Shown here one piece after another: positions 54,832-62,696 of a stretch of DNA of 64,000 bases. The notes beneath the pieces were generated by a model. The model had not been told where the DNA came from and did not search any database. It saw nothing but the letters and a program-made list of their open reading frames with translations. The stretch is from Coprobacter fastidiosus (GTDB taxonomy: Bacteria > Bacteroidota > Bacteroidia > Bacteroidales > Coprobacteraceae): assembly GCF_030296935.1 (NCBI RefSeq), contig NZ_AP028032.1, positions 1,302,001 through 1,366,000 of the forward strand. The letters are read 5' to 3'. Each line of letters starts with the position of its first letter. Position 1 is the first letter of the stretch. A program made the translations under genes and the position numbers.

Positions 54832-55770
54832 ATGAACACAAAAACCAAAGGTTATATCTTAGGTATTATCGCAGCTGCAGCTTACGGAATGAATCCTCTG
54901 TTCGCTCTCCCTCTATATAAAGCAGGAATGAATCCGGATTCTGTTCTTTTTTTCAGATATCTGTTCGCTATTCCGGTATTAGGAATCATGATCAAGGCAA
55001 GAGGACGTAACTTCAAACTACAACGAAAAGAAGTATTGCCATTGGTCATCATGGGGCTATTAGTAGCTCTCTCCTCATTAGCGCTATTTTTAAGCTATAA
55101 TTATATGGAAGCCGGCATTGCATCAACATTGCTATTTGTTTACCCGATTATGGTAGCCCTGATCATGGCTTTCGTTTTTAAAGAAAAGCTGACTCTGCTA
55201 ACGATTTCTTGTATTTTGTTGGCATTAGTCGGCATCGGATTACTCTATAAAACAAGTAGCGGTTCAACTCTTAGCACGACCGGAATAATTTTAGTAATGG
55301 TCTCCGCCCTCTCTTATGCAATTTATATAGTCGGTGTCAACAGGTCGATATTAAAAGAAATTGCAACACTCAAACTTACTTTCTACATTTTATTATTCGG
55401 AATGACTCTATTTTTGGTACGTGTCGATTTCGGGAAAAGCTTACTCACTGTCGATACATGGTATCTTTGGGGAAATTTAATAGCTTTGGCTATTTTCCCG
55501 ACAGCCATATCCTTCCTCTGTACTACTCAGGCTGTTCAATATATAGGATCTACTCCGACTGCAATTCTCGGAGCATTAGAACCCCTGACCGCCGTTTTTT
55601 TCGGAGTAACCGTTTTCGGGGAGGTTCTGACTCCAAGATTATGCTGCGGAATATTAATGATTATTTTGGCTGTAACCCTTATTATCGCAGGAGGAAATAT
55701 AACTACTTATATGGTTCGTTTCAGGAAAATGTTTCCTAAACTTCCGATTAAAAAGAAAGCCATTCATTAA
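54832..55770 (+). CDS. DMT superfamily (EamA) permease
   Basis: This 312-aa protein has ten TM helices in two EamA repeats: YILGIIAAAAYGMNPLFALPLY starts the first and LSTTGIILVMVSALSYAIYIVGVNR the second. ALEPLTAVFFGVTVFGE is the late repeat signature. It should export or import a small metabolite; the substrate is unknown. The stop codon lies within a left-end fragment of the MITE-like repeat. It shares an intergenic region with lutABC. Confidence 0.88.
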   Translation: MNTKTKGYILGIIAAAAYGMNPLFALPLYKAGMNPDSVLFFRYLFAIPVLGIMIKARGRNFKLQRKEVLPLVIMGLLVALSSLALFLSYNYMEAGIASTLLFVYPIMVALIMAFVFKEKLTLLTISCILLALVGIGLLYKTSSGSTLSTTGIILVMVSALSYAIYIVGVNRSILKEIATLKLTFYILLFGMTLFLVRVDFGKSLLTVDTWYLWGNLIALAIFPTAISFLCTTQAVQYIGSTPTAILGALEPLTAVFFGVTVFGEVLTPRLCCGILMIILAVTLIIAGGNITTYMVRFRKMFPKLPIKKKAIH

Positions 55771-55800
55771 AAGCCCTGTTTAAATTCCGGCAGTTAAAGA
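55769..55800. repeat. MITE-like element, left-end fragment after the EamA gene
   Basis: AAAAGCCCTGTTTAAATTCCGG follows the family terminus closely; the gene's TAA stop is formed by its first bases. Confidence 0.45.
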
Positions 55801-55810
55801 CGCTACATTA

Positions 55811-56683
55811 TCAACCAAGAATGTTCAACCTCTTTTTCCCGGATGCCAATTTATTGATTCCCATTATACACCATACAGACAAAACAAACGGCGCAGTTAA
55901 TGTAACCATTCCAAATTTCATCCCGGTAAACTGTAATAATATCGATATCAAGACAGATAACACTGCATAAAATGCGCCTTTCCATGTTTTATCTCCTAAA
56001 GCAATTGCGCATAACACACCATTATATCCCATCAGCCCCATATTCAACATCGAATATTCGACTCCCCAAAATAATGAAACGACAACAGAAAGCAAAGAGG
56101 CCATTACTGCATAAAAAGCATTCAAACGGGAATTTATAAAAATTGCCGCTAAAAAAAACAAGCCGGAAACGATTGTCTCACCCTGAAACATTACCTGACC
56201 GATATTCAGACTGAACGCACGAAACAAGTCCGGCTTACACTCTATAACAGAAGAACATGTCGGCAATAATAATGAAGGGAAAAAAAATGAACATATACCC
56301 AATAACAACCATACTGTTATAATAAACGGGGCTGTAAATCCCGGCAACCATCTTTGACTACCGAATAATCGGGTAACCCATGTAGAAAAAGCAGATGCGA
56401 TAATCATCAATAATAAAGATACCAACGAAATTTGCATAAATACGCCTATTGCTATTCCCACTAACGTACCGTTAAAACCATACAACCCGGCTCTTATATC
56501 TTCCTGCTTATATCCCGACAAGTATGCTGTCAGTGTACCTGCACCATTACCGGCTAAAGCCAATAATCCTATCTGCCATGAATTGAGAAATATCCCCAAT
56601 AGCATTATTATTCCGGACAAAGCATTGTTCTGAAACATTACTTGCCCGATTCCTCTACCCAATGTAAACAATGTGCTATTCAC
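55811..56683 (-). CDS. Urea transporter (UT family)
   Basis: This 290-aa polytopic protein has two homologous halves. IGQVMFQNNALSGIIMLLGIFLNSWQIG and NIGQVMFQGETIVSGLFFLAAIFINS are the paired UT-family motifs, and both halves carry a GYNG / GFNG loop (LYGFNGTLVGIAIG and LMGYNGVLCAIALG). UT channels pass urea across the inner membrane. Urease genes are not in this window. It lies 31 nt after the DUF6359/T9SS gene on the same strand and may be co-transcribed with it. Confidence 0.88.
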   Translation of the reverse strand: MNSTLFTLGRGIGQVMFQNNALSGIIMLLGIFLNSWQIGLLALAGNGAGTLTAYLSGYKQEDIRAGLYGFNGTLVGIAIGVFMQISLVSLLLMIIASAFSTWVTRLFGSQRWLPGFTAPFIITVWLLLGICSFFFPSLLLPTCSSVIECKPDLFRAFSLNIGQVMFQGETIVSGLFFLAAIFINSRLNAFYAVMASLLSVVVSLFWGVEYSMLNMGLMGYNGVLCAIALGDKTWKGAFYAVLSVLISILLQFTGMKFGMVTLTAPFVLSVWCIMGINKLASGKKRLNILG

Positions 56684-56714
56684 AAGTTCCGACTCTTAAA
56701 CGGCTTTATCAAGA

Positions 56715-57890
56715 CTATAATACAATTTTCCGAATATACGATCCACATCGTATAATATACACTCCCGGCAATAGAGGTATAGAAATATGTTCTATACGAT
56801 CTTTTATCGAAAAGGCTAAAGAGCCGTTTATCGTATATATATCGACGCCATCAACTTCATCTGTAAAACTCAAAGATAATATTCCGTTATTTGCCGATAC
56901 GCTAAAAGTATCATCCTTCTCTGAACGAATAACAGCAGACGGTTGCAAATAATCGCTAATACGAATATTATCGATGTTAACACCATCAGAAGAATTTTCA
57001 GATTTAGCGATTTTCACCCGATAGTTTCCAGGCCGATTCACCAATACCTGAAACTCTTTCAGAGTCTTTTCAGGAGTAAGTCCAGAAGCCACGCTCTCCC
57101 AAGATTCACCCTGATCACCTGAAATATAAACCGCAATCCGTCCTTTTTTATCGGTATCATAAAACGCAGCCCAAAAACGAATGTAACCGATCCCATTCGA
57201 CTTATCCTCTTTCATATAAATAGCTCCGGGATTACCAGACGTACTCTCCGTCAACCGCAAATGAGCCGAAGCTCCGTCCCATTTGGCATCTTTTCCTGTT
57301 TCACCTAAAGTAGCACCTTCGAATACCCAAGGAATCGCATTATCCTCTCCATAAAAAACTCCTCCTCCATACATATCTCCAGAAACAGGCTTATATCCAT
57401 TCTTTGTTTCAAAATCTTCAAAAATATTCCAATATACCGTTTCATCTTCTAACGGTTGTTCGGGTAAAACAAAATTCTTGAGATTCTTAATCCCCGGTAA
57501 TGTCTGAAATAAAGACAAATTACCTTGCAAAAGCAACTTCTTATTCCAATACACAGGATATTCATCTAAATTACAAATATCCGTATTAGCCGCTCCTAAC
57601 TGCACAGTCATACATTTTTCGAGCCTGTATTCAAAAGGCATATCCGCAATTAGATAAGTAGATGTCCCTTCAAATGGAGGAGCCATATTATAAAAATGCT
57701 TATTATTACTATAATTAACATATTCTCCTACAATATAACCGCTCACATAACACAACATATTGTTGTTTTTCTTCGACAATGCTTCTTCTACCGTAAAAGG
57801 GGAAGAAACAGAACCGTCACCGGCATATAGTAAACCTGAATACAAAAAAGCTACAAACGCAATAAATAAACCTCGCATTACAATTAACAT
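56715..57890 (-). CDS. Exported protein with DUF6359 domain and T9SS C-terminal tail
   Basis: This 391-aa protein has a signal peptide ending ...GLLYA. It has an OB-like DUF6359 domain (~25-115: PFTVEEALSK, VSGYIVGEYVN), then a beta-sandwich of adhesion/lectin type (~140-310: WNIFEDFET, AKWDGASAHLRL, GRIAVYISGDQGESWESV). The last ~70 residues (VDGVDIYTINGSLAFSIKDR..., GVYIIRCGSYIRKIVL) fit a T9SS sorting domain. Function unknown; a cell-surface or matrix-associated protein is the inference. It precedes the urea transporter. Start at 57890 or the internal ATG at 57878. Confidence 0.72.
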   Translation of the reverse strand: MLIVMRGLFIAFVAFLYSGLLYAGDGSVSSPFTVEEALSKKNNNMLCYVSGYIVGEYVNYSNNKHFYNMAPPFEGTSTYLIADMPFEYRLEKCMTVQLGAANTDICNLDEYPVYWNKKLLLQGNLSLFQTLPGIKNLKNFVLPEQPLEDETVYWNIFEDFETKNGYKPVSGDMYGGGVFYGEDNAIPWVFEGATLGETGKDAKWDGASAHLRLTESTSGNPGAIYMKEDKSNGIGYIRFWAAFYDTDKKGRIAVYISGDQGESWESVASGLTPEKTLKEFQVLVNRPGNYRVKIAKSENSSDGVNIDNIRISDYLQPSAVIRSEKDDTFSVSANNGILSLSFTDEVDGVDIYTINGSLAFSIKDRIEHISIPLLPGVYIIRCGSYIRKIVL

Positions 57891-57915
57891 AAAATAAAAC
57901 TACTCCATAAAACAA

Positions 57916-57947
57916 AATCTGTCCGAACTTATCAATTCGGACAGATT
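57916..57947 (-). terminator. Terminator after the exported thioredoxin gene
   Basis: AATCTGTCCGAA and TTCGGACAGATT are perfect arms; the minus-strand tail is TTGTTTTATG. Confidence 0.8.
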
Positions 57948-57973
57948 CCCGCTAAATATTATTCGATCTTCTT

Positions 57974-58378
57974 TTACTTCTTATCGACATGCTTCAATAC
58001 AAAATCTTTCAGATCTTTTTTCTCCACAGCTCCGACAATCTGATCTACTTTTTTCCCGTTCTTAAAAAGAATAAATGTCGGAATCGATCTTATTTGATAT
58101 TTTGTAGCCAAATCTTTATTCGAATCGACATCTACTTTTCCAAATTTGACCTTTCCTTTCAATTCTTTAGCTATTTCATCGACAATCGGAGACATCTGCC
58201 GACATGGAGGACACCATGTTGCCCAAAAATCCACCAAAACAACACCTTTTGCCGTTTCGGCAGTAAAAATCGAAGCGTTCAACACTTTTACATCGCCACT
58301 GCCTGAATTACTTTTTTCCTGAGCAAAAACAGGGACGAACATCATCAATAATATAATCTGACTTAAATACCTCTTCAT
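57974..58378 (-). CDS. Exported thioredoxin
   Basis: The chosen start at 58378 (MKRYLSQII...) gives a signal peptide ending ...VFAQ and a 134-aa protein; an in-frame ATG three codons earlier (58387) lies very close to the predicted transcript start. The thioredoxin core is complete: VDFWATWCPPCRQMSP with a WCPPC active site (periplasmic style), YQIRSIPTFILFKNGKKVDQIVGA with the cis-Pro. It reduces or isomerises disulfides in the periplasm. It has its own promoter and terminator. Confidence 0.9.
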   Translation of the reverse strand: MKRYLSQIILLMMFVPVFAQEKSNSGSGDVKVLNASIFTAETAKGVVLVDFWATWCPPCRQMSPIVDEIAKELKGKVKFGKVDVDSNKDLATKYQIRSIPTFILFKNGKKVDQIVGAVEKKDLKDFVLKHVDKK

Positions 58379-58387
58379 AACAATCAT

Positions 58388-58563
58388 TTTTCAAGTTATT
58401 ATACAAAGATAATCTTTTTCTTAAATAAATCCTTTTTAAAATGAATTATTAACAAAGCTACTACAAAAAACGATTTAAAAATCCGTCAAAAATATCTATA
58501 CAAATGTACGACAATTTTTAAGGTGTACTATTATTATTTGCGTAAACTTCATTATAAATGTCT
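58388..58563. other. Intergenic region upstream of the thioredoxin gene
   Basis: About 175 bp of AT-rich sequence with the promoter box at 58404-58411 and nothing else recognised. Confidence 0.4.
58404..58411 (-). promoter_or_regulatory. -7 box for the exported thioredoxin
   Basis: On the minus strand it reads TATCTTTG, 26 nt upstream of the start at 58378. Confidence 0.55.
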
Positions 58564-58564
58564 G

Positions 58565-58873
58565 TCAGTTTCCTCCCCGCATAACTCCAGTATGTATTTT
58601 ATCGCTGTCCGAATATACGACGAGAATATAGTCCGGCATGGCTTCATTGGTCAATACCATTATCAAATTATAAGATACAGAGTCTTTCATACATAGGGGA
58701 AATTGTTTTTTACATAGTCCTTGTTTGAAATCCCTCTTCCCGGAGGAAGAGGGACATTGGACTGGATTTCCAGTCCAAGCACTCATGGAGTTGTACTCGT
58801 GTGCCTTTCCAATTTTATTTTCGTTGAAAATTTTTACAGGTAATAATAACCTCTGTACGAATAAAAGGGTCAT
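58565..58873 (-). pseudogene. Possible decayed or unknown small gene containing a double hairpin
   Basis: A 102-codon minus-strand frame ends in a stretch with normal protein-like composition (NEAMPDYILVVYSDSDKIHTG) and stops with TGA. Its middle is made of two perfect hairpins (58731-58754, 58757-58778), which is unusual for coding DNA. It may be the 3' remnant of a gene invaded by a repeat, or a chance frame. No family is recognised and no promoter box is seen. Confidence 0.25.
58731..58778. repeat. Two adjacent perfect hairpins
   Basis: TCCCTCTTCC/GGAAGAGGGA (10-bp stem, tetraloop CGGA) is followed two bases later by TTGGACTGGA/TCCAGTCCAA (10-bp stem, 2-nt loop). They resemble REP-type twin hairpins or a terminator pair. 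Confidence 0.7.
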
Positions 58874-59019
58874 TATTACTCATCATCGCAATATCGACAG
58901 ATTTTTCTATTGTCGGGTCTTAGCCGAAAATAATCTGAATTTACGAATGTGTGCGATTGAGGTACGATAAGCGGTCAGGTATATGTGTTTTTCCTGTTTT
59001 TTTGTGTTAGCGGGGACAC

Positions 59020-59287
59020 AAAGAAAGGGAGATACACCACGCTGAACATTACTCAAGTGAGGCTGTAGGAGGCCTTAAAGCGGTAAAGTCAGCGGGCATA
59101 TCCCCCCGATTTTTATATACGAACAAATACCATACTTCTAAGAAAGCATGACAACGTATAATTACATCGTGGGGGATTGCTTCGCCTACTCTGCACTCGT
59201 CGCCCTGCAAAATTTCCTACATTTCACTTGAACAAGTGCATTTTATCGTCGCAATCGCAATCTCTTTTCATCCGAAAAGAAATCTGT
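59020..59287 (-). ncRNA. Putative structured RNA, copy A
   Basis: A minus-strand transcript of ~268 nt is inferred from a -7 box TATATTTG (59294-59301) and a terminal GGGGGATAT...GTATCTCCC stem followed by TTTCTTTG. A 5' hairpin (TCTTTTCGGATGAAAAGA) comes first. CAAGTGAAATGTAGGA pairs at long range with TCCTACAGCCTCACTTG (59054-59070 with 59215-59230). Copy B downstream shares the same blocks: GAGTAGGCG, GTAATTATACG, GCTGACTTTAC, CCTACAGCCTCACTTG. No start-to-stop ORF of note is conserved. I could not match it to tmRNA, RNase P or SRP motifs; 6S RNA is an alternative. Confidence 0.65.
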
Positions 59288-59293
59288 TTACTG

Positions 59294-59301
59294 CAAATAT
59301 A
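59294..59301 (-). promoter_or_regulatory. -7 box for ncRNA copy A
   Basis: On the minus strand it reads TATATTTG, embedded in AAAAACGTATATTTGC, a context identical to copy B. An upstream AGTGATCGG block is also shared with copy B (AGTGATAGG). Confidence 0.65.
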
Positions 59302-59443
59302 CGTTTTTAAGTTGGCCGATCACTATCCATATTCTATATTTTCGTGTGAATGACTAATTTTACTAAATAAAATCTACAAGGAAAGAGGTCGGATGTTAAT
59401 TGTTTTCAGAGGGTATTTTGTCGTTTTCTATATTAGAAAATAT

Positions 59444-59691
59444 AAAAAGGGGGATATACACCACTGAACTTTACCCAAGTGAGGCTGTAGGAAGCCCAAA
59501 AGGCAGTAAAGTCAGCAGGCATACCCCCAATACTGTAAAGAATACGTTTAAAAGTTCCGTATAATTACACCAAAGGGAATTGCTGCGCCTACTCCGCGTT
59601 TGTTTACTTTTGTAAAATTTCCTACATCTCACTTGGACAAACGCATTTTGTTATTACAACCAAATTCTTTTTTCTTCCGAAAAAGAACCTC
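59444..59691 (-). ncRNA. Putative structured RNA, copy B
   Basis: This ~248-nt minus-strand transcript starts after TATATTTG (59698-59705). It has a 5' hairpin (GTTCTTTTTCGGAAGAAAAAAGAA). CAAGTGAGATGTAGGAA pairs with TTCCTACAGCCTCACTTG (59619-59635 with 59476-59493). A nested stem CTGACTTTAC/GTAAAGTTCAG lies inside the terminal TTGGGGGTAT/ATATCCCCC stem, followed by TTTTTATA. The pairing of the loop with the 5' region crosses the terminal stem, so a pseudoknot or two alternative folds are implied. Differences from copy A mostly keep the pairing. Confidence 0.65.
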
Positions 59692-59697
59692 TTTTTG

Positions 59698-59705
59698 CAA
59701 ATATA
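59698..59705 (-). promoter_or_regulatory. -7 box for ncRNA copy B
   Basis: On the minus strand it reads TATATTTG in the same context as copy A. Confidence 0.65.
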
Positions 59706-59900
59706 CGTTTTTTACATTATCCTATCACTTTCTATAACAATTTATCATAAATATTTATTCTTTTTTCATTTCCCCAAATACAAAATAGGCGTAAAAATCT
59801 ATTTATCACTACCTTTTTCAAGGCTTCGACAAACCATGCAGAATAGCAATAGTCTCACACCATCCGACATAATAAAAACAACTCTCAATCAAATTTCAAG

Positions 59901-59926
59901 CAAAATTTAGACAATAAGCTCTAAAA
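59901..59926. repeat. MITE-like element, right-end fragment supplying the MBOAT stop codon
   Basis: CAAAATTTAGACAATAAGCTCTAAAA matches the right terminus of the family. On the minus strand its TTTTAGAGC provides the last Phe codon and the TAG stop of the MBOAT gene. Confidence 0.5.
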
Positions 59927-61444
59927 CTGAAAATAAATGAACGGCTGCAACTCACTCGATTTTATCTGTATTACCAACACAATCAACAATGCAAACGCAA
60001 ATGCCTTAACGGAAACCGGAGACATTTCTATTTTCCTTGCCATTCCCTCAGAATAACGATGTGGAAGAAAATGCAACAAAAATCCTAAACAGATAAAAAA
60101 CAAGACATTGGCATATCCCGATATAAAATCCCAAACAATCTCCGGATGAAATTCGGTGAAAATACGGGAAAATACAGACTTTGCCACCTCCATAGAGGGA
60201 GACCTGAAAAATACCCAACCAATACAGACCAAATTAAATGTGAGGATTATGCTTAAAACATTAGTCCAATACCAACGGCTGCGCACTTCTTTAGATGCAG
60301 GAAATATGCTTCTGAACCATTTATGAAGTACCAATAACAATCCGTGCCAAGCACCCCACAAAACGAACAGCAAAGAAGCTCCATGCCAGAATCCGCCGAT
60401 CAACATAGTCAGCATCAGATTGATATAGGTACGGACTTTACCTTTACGATTGCCCCCCATAGATATATACAGATAGTCTCTTAACCATGAAGACAAAGAA
60501 ATATGCCACCGTCTCCAAAACTCGGTAATCGATGTCGATTTATATGGAGAATCAAAATTGATGTTAAAACGAAAGCCTAACAACAACGCTATTCCTATCG
60601 CCATATCGGAATAACCTGAAAAATCACAATATATCTGTAAAGCGTAAGCATATACTCCCATCAAATTTTCAAAACCGGTATATAATGTCGGATTATCAAA
60701 AATGCGATCTACGAAATTAAGACTGATATAGTCGGATATAATGACCTTTTTAAACAGACCAGCCATGATAAGAAACATACCCCGACCGAACATTTCTCCG
60801 GAAACAAAAACCGGCTGTTTCATCTGTGGAATAAAATCTCGTGCCCTGACAATAGGCCCGGCAACTAATTGGGGGAAAAAGGAAACATAAAAAGCATAAT
60901 CCCGCCATCTTTGCAAAGGTTCTATCTGTTTGCGGTAAATATCGATGATATAGCTCATCGACTGAAAAGTAAAAAACGAAATCCCTACGGGCAAAACAAT
61001 ATCGAATGGTTCGAATTGTCTGTTGACAGCACTATAAAACAGATCGAAAATAAAATTGGTATATTTAAAATACCCTAACATGCAAATATTAACGATAAGG
61101 CTTAATGTAACTAACCATTTGCGTGATACTTTTCGTTCTGTACGATACAAAAGTCTGCCTATAAAAAAATCGAATGTACAGACAAATATAAGCACCAATA
61201 AATAAATACCGCTCGATTTATAATAGAAATAGAATGAAAACAACATTACATATAGATTCCGCAACAGTTCATTTTTGCGGCAATAGCGGTATAAAAACAA
61301 AAATGCAAGGAACAAGAAAAAGAAAAAACCGCTATTGAACAACATCGGGTTATTCGGATCATATAGAAACTGAACACCCAATTTATGAATATCCAATCCA
61401 AGCTTTTCAAATATCTCACCCAACCAATTATTATTTTCCAACAT
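59921..61444 (-). CDS. MBOAT family O-acyltransferase
   Basis: This 507-aa polytopic enzyme has the AlgI/DltB-type signatures: LPVGISFFTFQSMSYIIDIYR, YCDFSGYSDMAIGIALLLGF, FWRRWHISLSSWLRDYLYISMGGNRKG and GGFWHGASLLFVLWGAWHG with the catalytic-site His. It moves acetyl groups from the cytoplasm to an extracytoplasmic polysaccharide. It overlaps the first SGNH gene by 14 nt, and both downstream partners are SGNH hydrolases, the usual acceptor-side acyltransferases. The C terminus ends in the MITE-like repeat (see 59901). Confidence 0.93.
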   Translation of the reverse strand: MLENNNWLGEIFEKLGLDIHKLGVQFLYDPNNPMLFNSGFFFFLFLAFLFLYRYCRKNELLRNLYVMLFSFYFYYKSSGIYLLVLIFVCTFDFFIGRLLYRTERKVSRKWLVTLSLIVNICMLGYFKYTNFIFDLFYSAVNRQFEPFDIVLPVGISFFTFQSMSYIIDIYRKQIEPLQRWRDYAFYVSFFPQLVAGPIVRARDFIPQMKQPVFVSGEMFGRGMFLIMAGLFKKVIISDYISLNFVDRIFDNPTLYTGFENLMGVYAYALQIYCDFSGYSDMAIGIALLLGFRFNINFDSPYKSTSITEFWRRWHISLSSWLRDYLYISMGGNRKGKVRTYINLMLTMLIGGFWHGASLLFVLWGAWHGLLLVLHKWFRSIFPASKEVRSRWYWTNVLSIILTFNLVCIGWVFFRSPSMEVAKSVFSRIFTEFHPEIVWDFISGYANVLFFICLGFLLHFLPHRYSEGMARKIEMSPVSVKAFAFALLIVLVIQIKSSELQPFIYFQF

Positions 61445-62696
61445 AATCGTTATAACCTTTTATAATCGCATCATACAGCAAGTTTCCCTGCAATTCATAT
61501 CCCTTTATATTAAAATGTATCCTGTCTCGCGCCGAAAGCTGATATTTCACCCATGATTTAGCTGATCCCCGACCTCCGGATATAGAGAAAAGGTCCCAAC
61601 AGGCGAGGCCTTTATCGACGGCATACCTACGGATTGTTTCAGCAACCTTCTCGACTTTTGTATTAGTAACATAGGTATAATAATACTTCTTTTTCCCCTT
61701 TCGCCGGACTCGCCGATGACATTCAGGAGGTGTAGTCAACAGAAATACTGCTCCGGGATGAATATCCCGCAACATAGACACTACCCGATCTATCTGGTCA
61801 TAAATATCTTTTTGGTCACATTTTCCGAAAGCTTCATTCGTTCCCAATGATAAAATGATAAGATCCGGAGTCAACGCCGCAGTCTGATTCAAAACTTGTC
61901 CGGCCTCGACATAATGAGAATAACAACTCCCGTTAATACCCGATGAGTGATATAATATACCCGAATTTCGGTTTTCAAGACTCATAGCATAATAAATACT
62001 CGTATCGCCGAACATAGACTGCCCCTTCAAATGCAGGTTACATACTAATGTATCTAATTCGATACGAGAAGCAAACGGCCACCGAGTAGGATAATAATTC
62101 ACTCCTTTTTTTTGCGAAATGACAGATAAAGGCGATGTCCTCGGATGATGAAAAACCGTTACCGAACAAAAAGCATTGCAAGAATCGGTCTTACTCAAAG
62201 TTGCAATATCAAAAAAGAAAGATGTATCCCGAGTTGCGACAGCCATTCCTCCGAGTCCCGGACACGGATAATTTTTGCGATCAACGCACCGACTCCCGAA
62301 CCACGATGCTGTCGAACGGATTGCATAGTCACGAGGCTCATTACTCTTGATCAATTTCAAAGGGACGATCAGTCCTCTACCCGCATTTCCAAAATCGGAG
62401 TGAAAACGGCTCATCATTTGTCCGCTCAAGAAACCGGCCTGAATATGGGAATCCCCAAGATGAAGAATATTAACTACTTTCCGAACCGTATCTGTATCCG
62501 ACTTCAAAATCTTCAATTTTTCATAAAACAAAGCCATCGTATTTAAAGAATCGGACAAAATATTTTCTTTCACACGAATAAAAGGATATTCCGTCAAACT
62601 ATCCTTGACAGTAACGGATATATTCGTTTGTGCATTCGTTACACGAAAAAAGCACAAAGAAAATACAAGTATGGAAATAACGGTAAAATATCTCAT
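61431..62696 (-). CDS. SGNH/GDSL hydrolase family protein, partner of MBOAT
   Basis: This 421-aa exported protein has a signal peptide ending ...VTNAQ. The SGNH catalytic blocks are visible: VVNILHLGDSHIQAG (Ser), ILSLGTNEAFG (Asn), and ARDRIHFNIKGYELQG with the Asp-His pair at ~395-400. In MBOAT operons such proteins transfer the acetyl group to the glycan, or remove it. It overlaps both neighbours: ATGA with the next SGNH gene (62693-62696) and 14 nt with the MBOAT. Confidence 0.87.
   Translation of the reverse strand: MRYFTVISILVFSLCFFRVTNAQTNISVTVKDSLTEYPFIRVKENILSDSLNTMALFYEKLKILKSDTDTVRKVVNILHLGDSHIQAGFLSGQMMSRFHSDFGNAGRGLIVPLKLIKSNEPRDYAIRSTASWFGSRCVDRKNYPCPGLGGMAVATRDTSFFFDIATLSKTDSCNAFCSVTVFHHPRTSPLSVISQKKGVNYYPTRWPFASRIELDTLVCNLHLKGQSMFGDTSIYYAMSLENRNSGILYHSSGINGSCYSHYVEAGQVLNQTAALTPDLIILSLGTNEAFGKCDQKDIYDQIDRVVSMLRDIHPGAVFLLTTPPECHRRVRRKGKKKYYYTYVTNTKVEKVAETIRRYAVDKGLACWDLFSISGGRGSAKSWVKYQLSARDRIHFNIKGYELQGNLLYDAIIKGYNDYVGK

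Noticed and set aside
59695-59910. 71-codon plus-strand frame
   Set aside because: It overlaps the ncRNA promoter and the repeat fragment and has no protein-like features.
58388-59920. tmRNA, RNase P or SRP RNA as explanation of the twin structured RNAs
   Set aside because: None of the recognisable core motifs of these RNAs (tmRNA tag and ends, RNase P conserved blocks, SRP helix 8 loop) was seen; only a covariance search would settle it.
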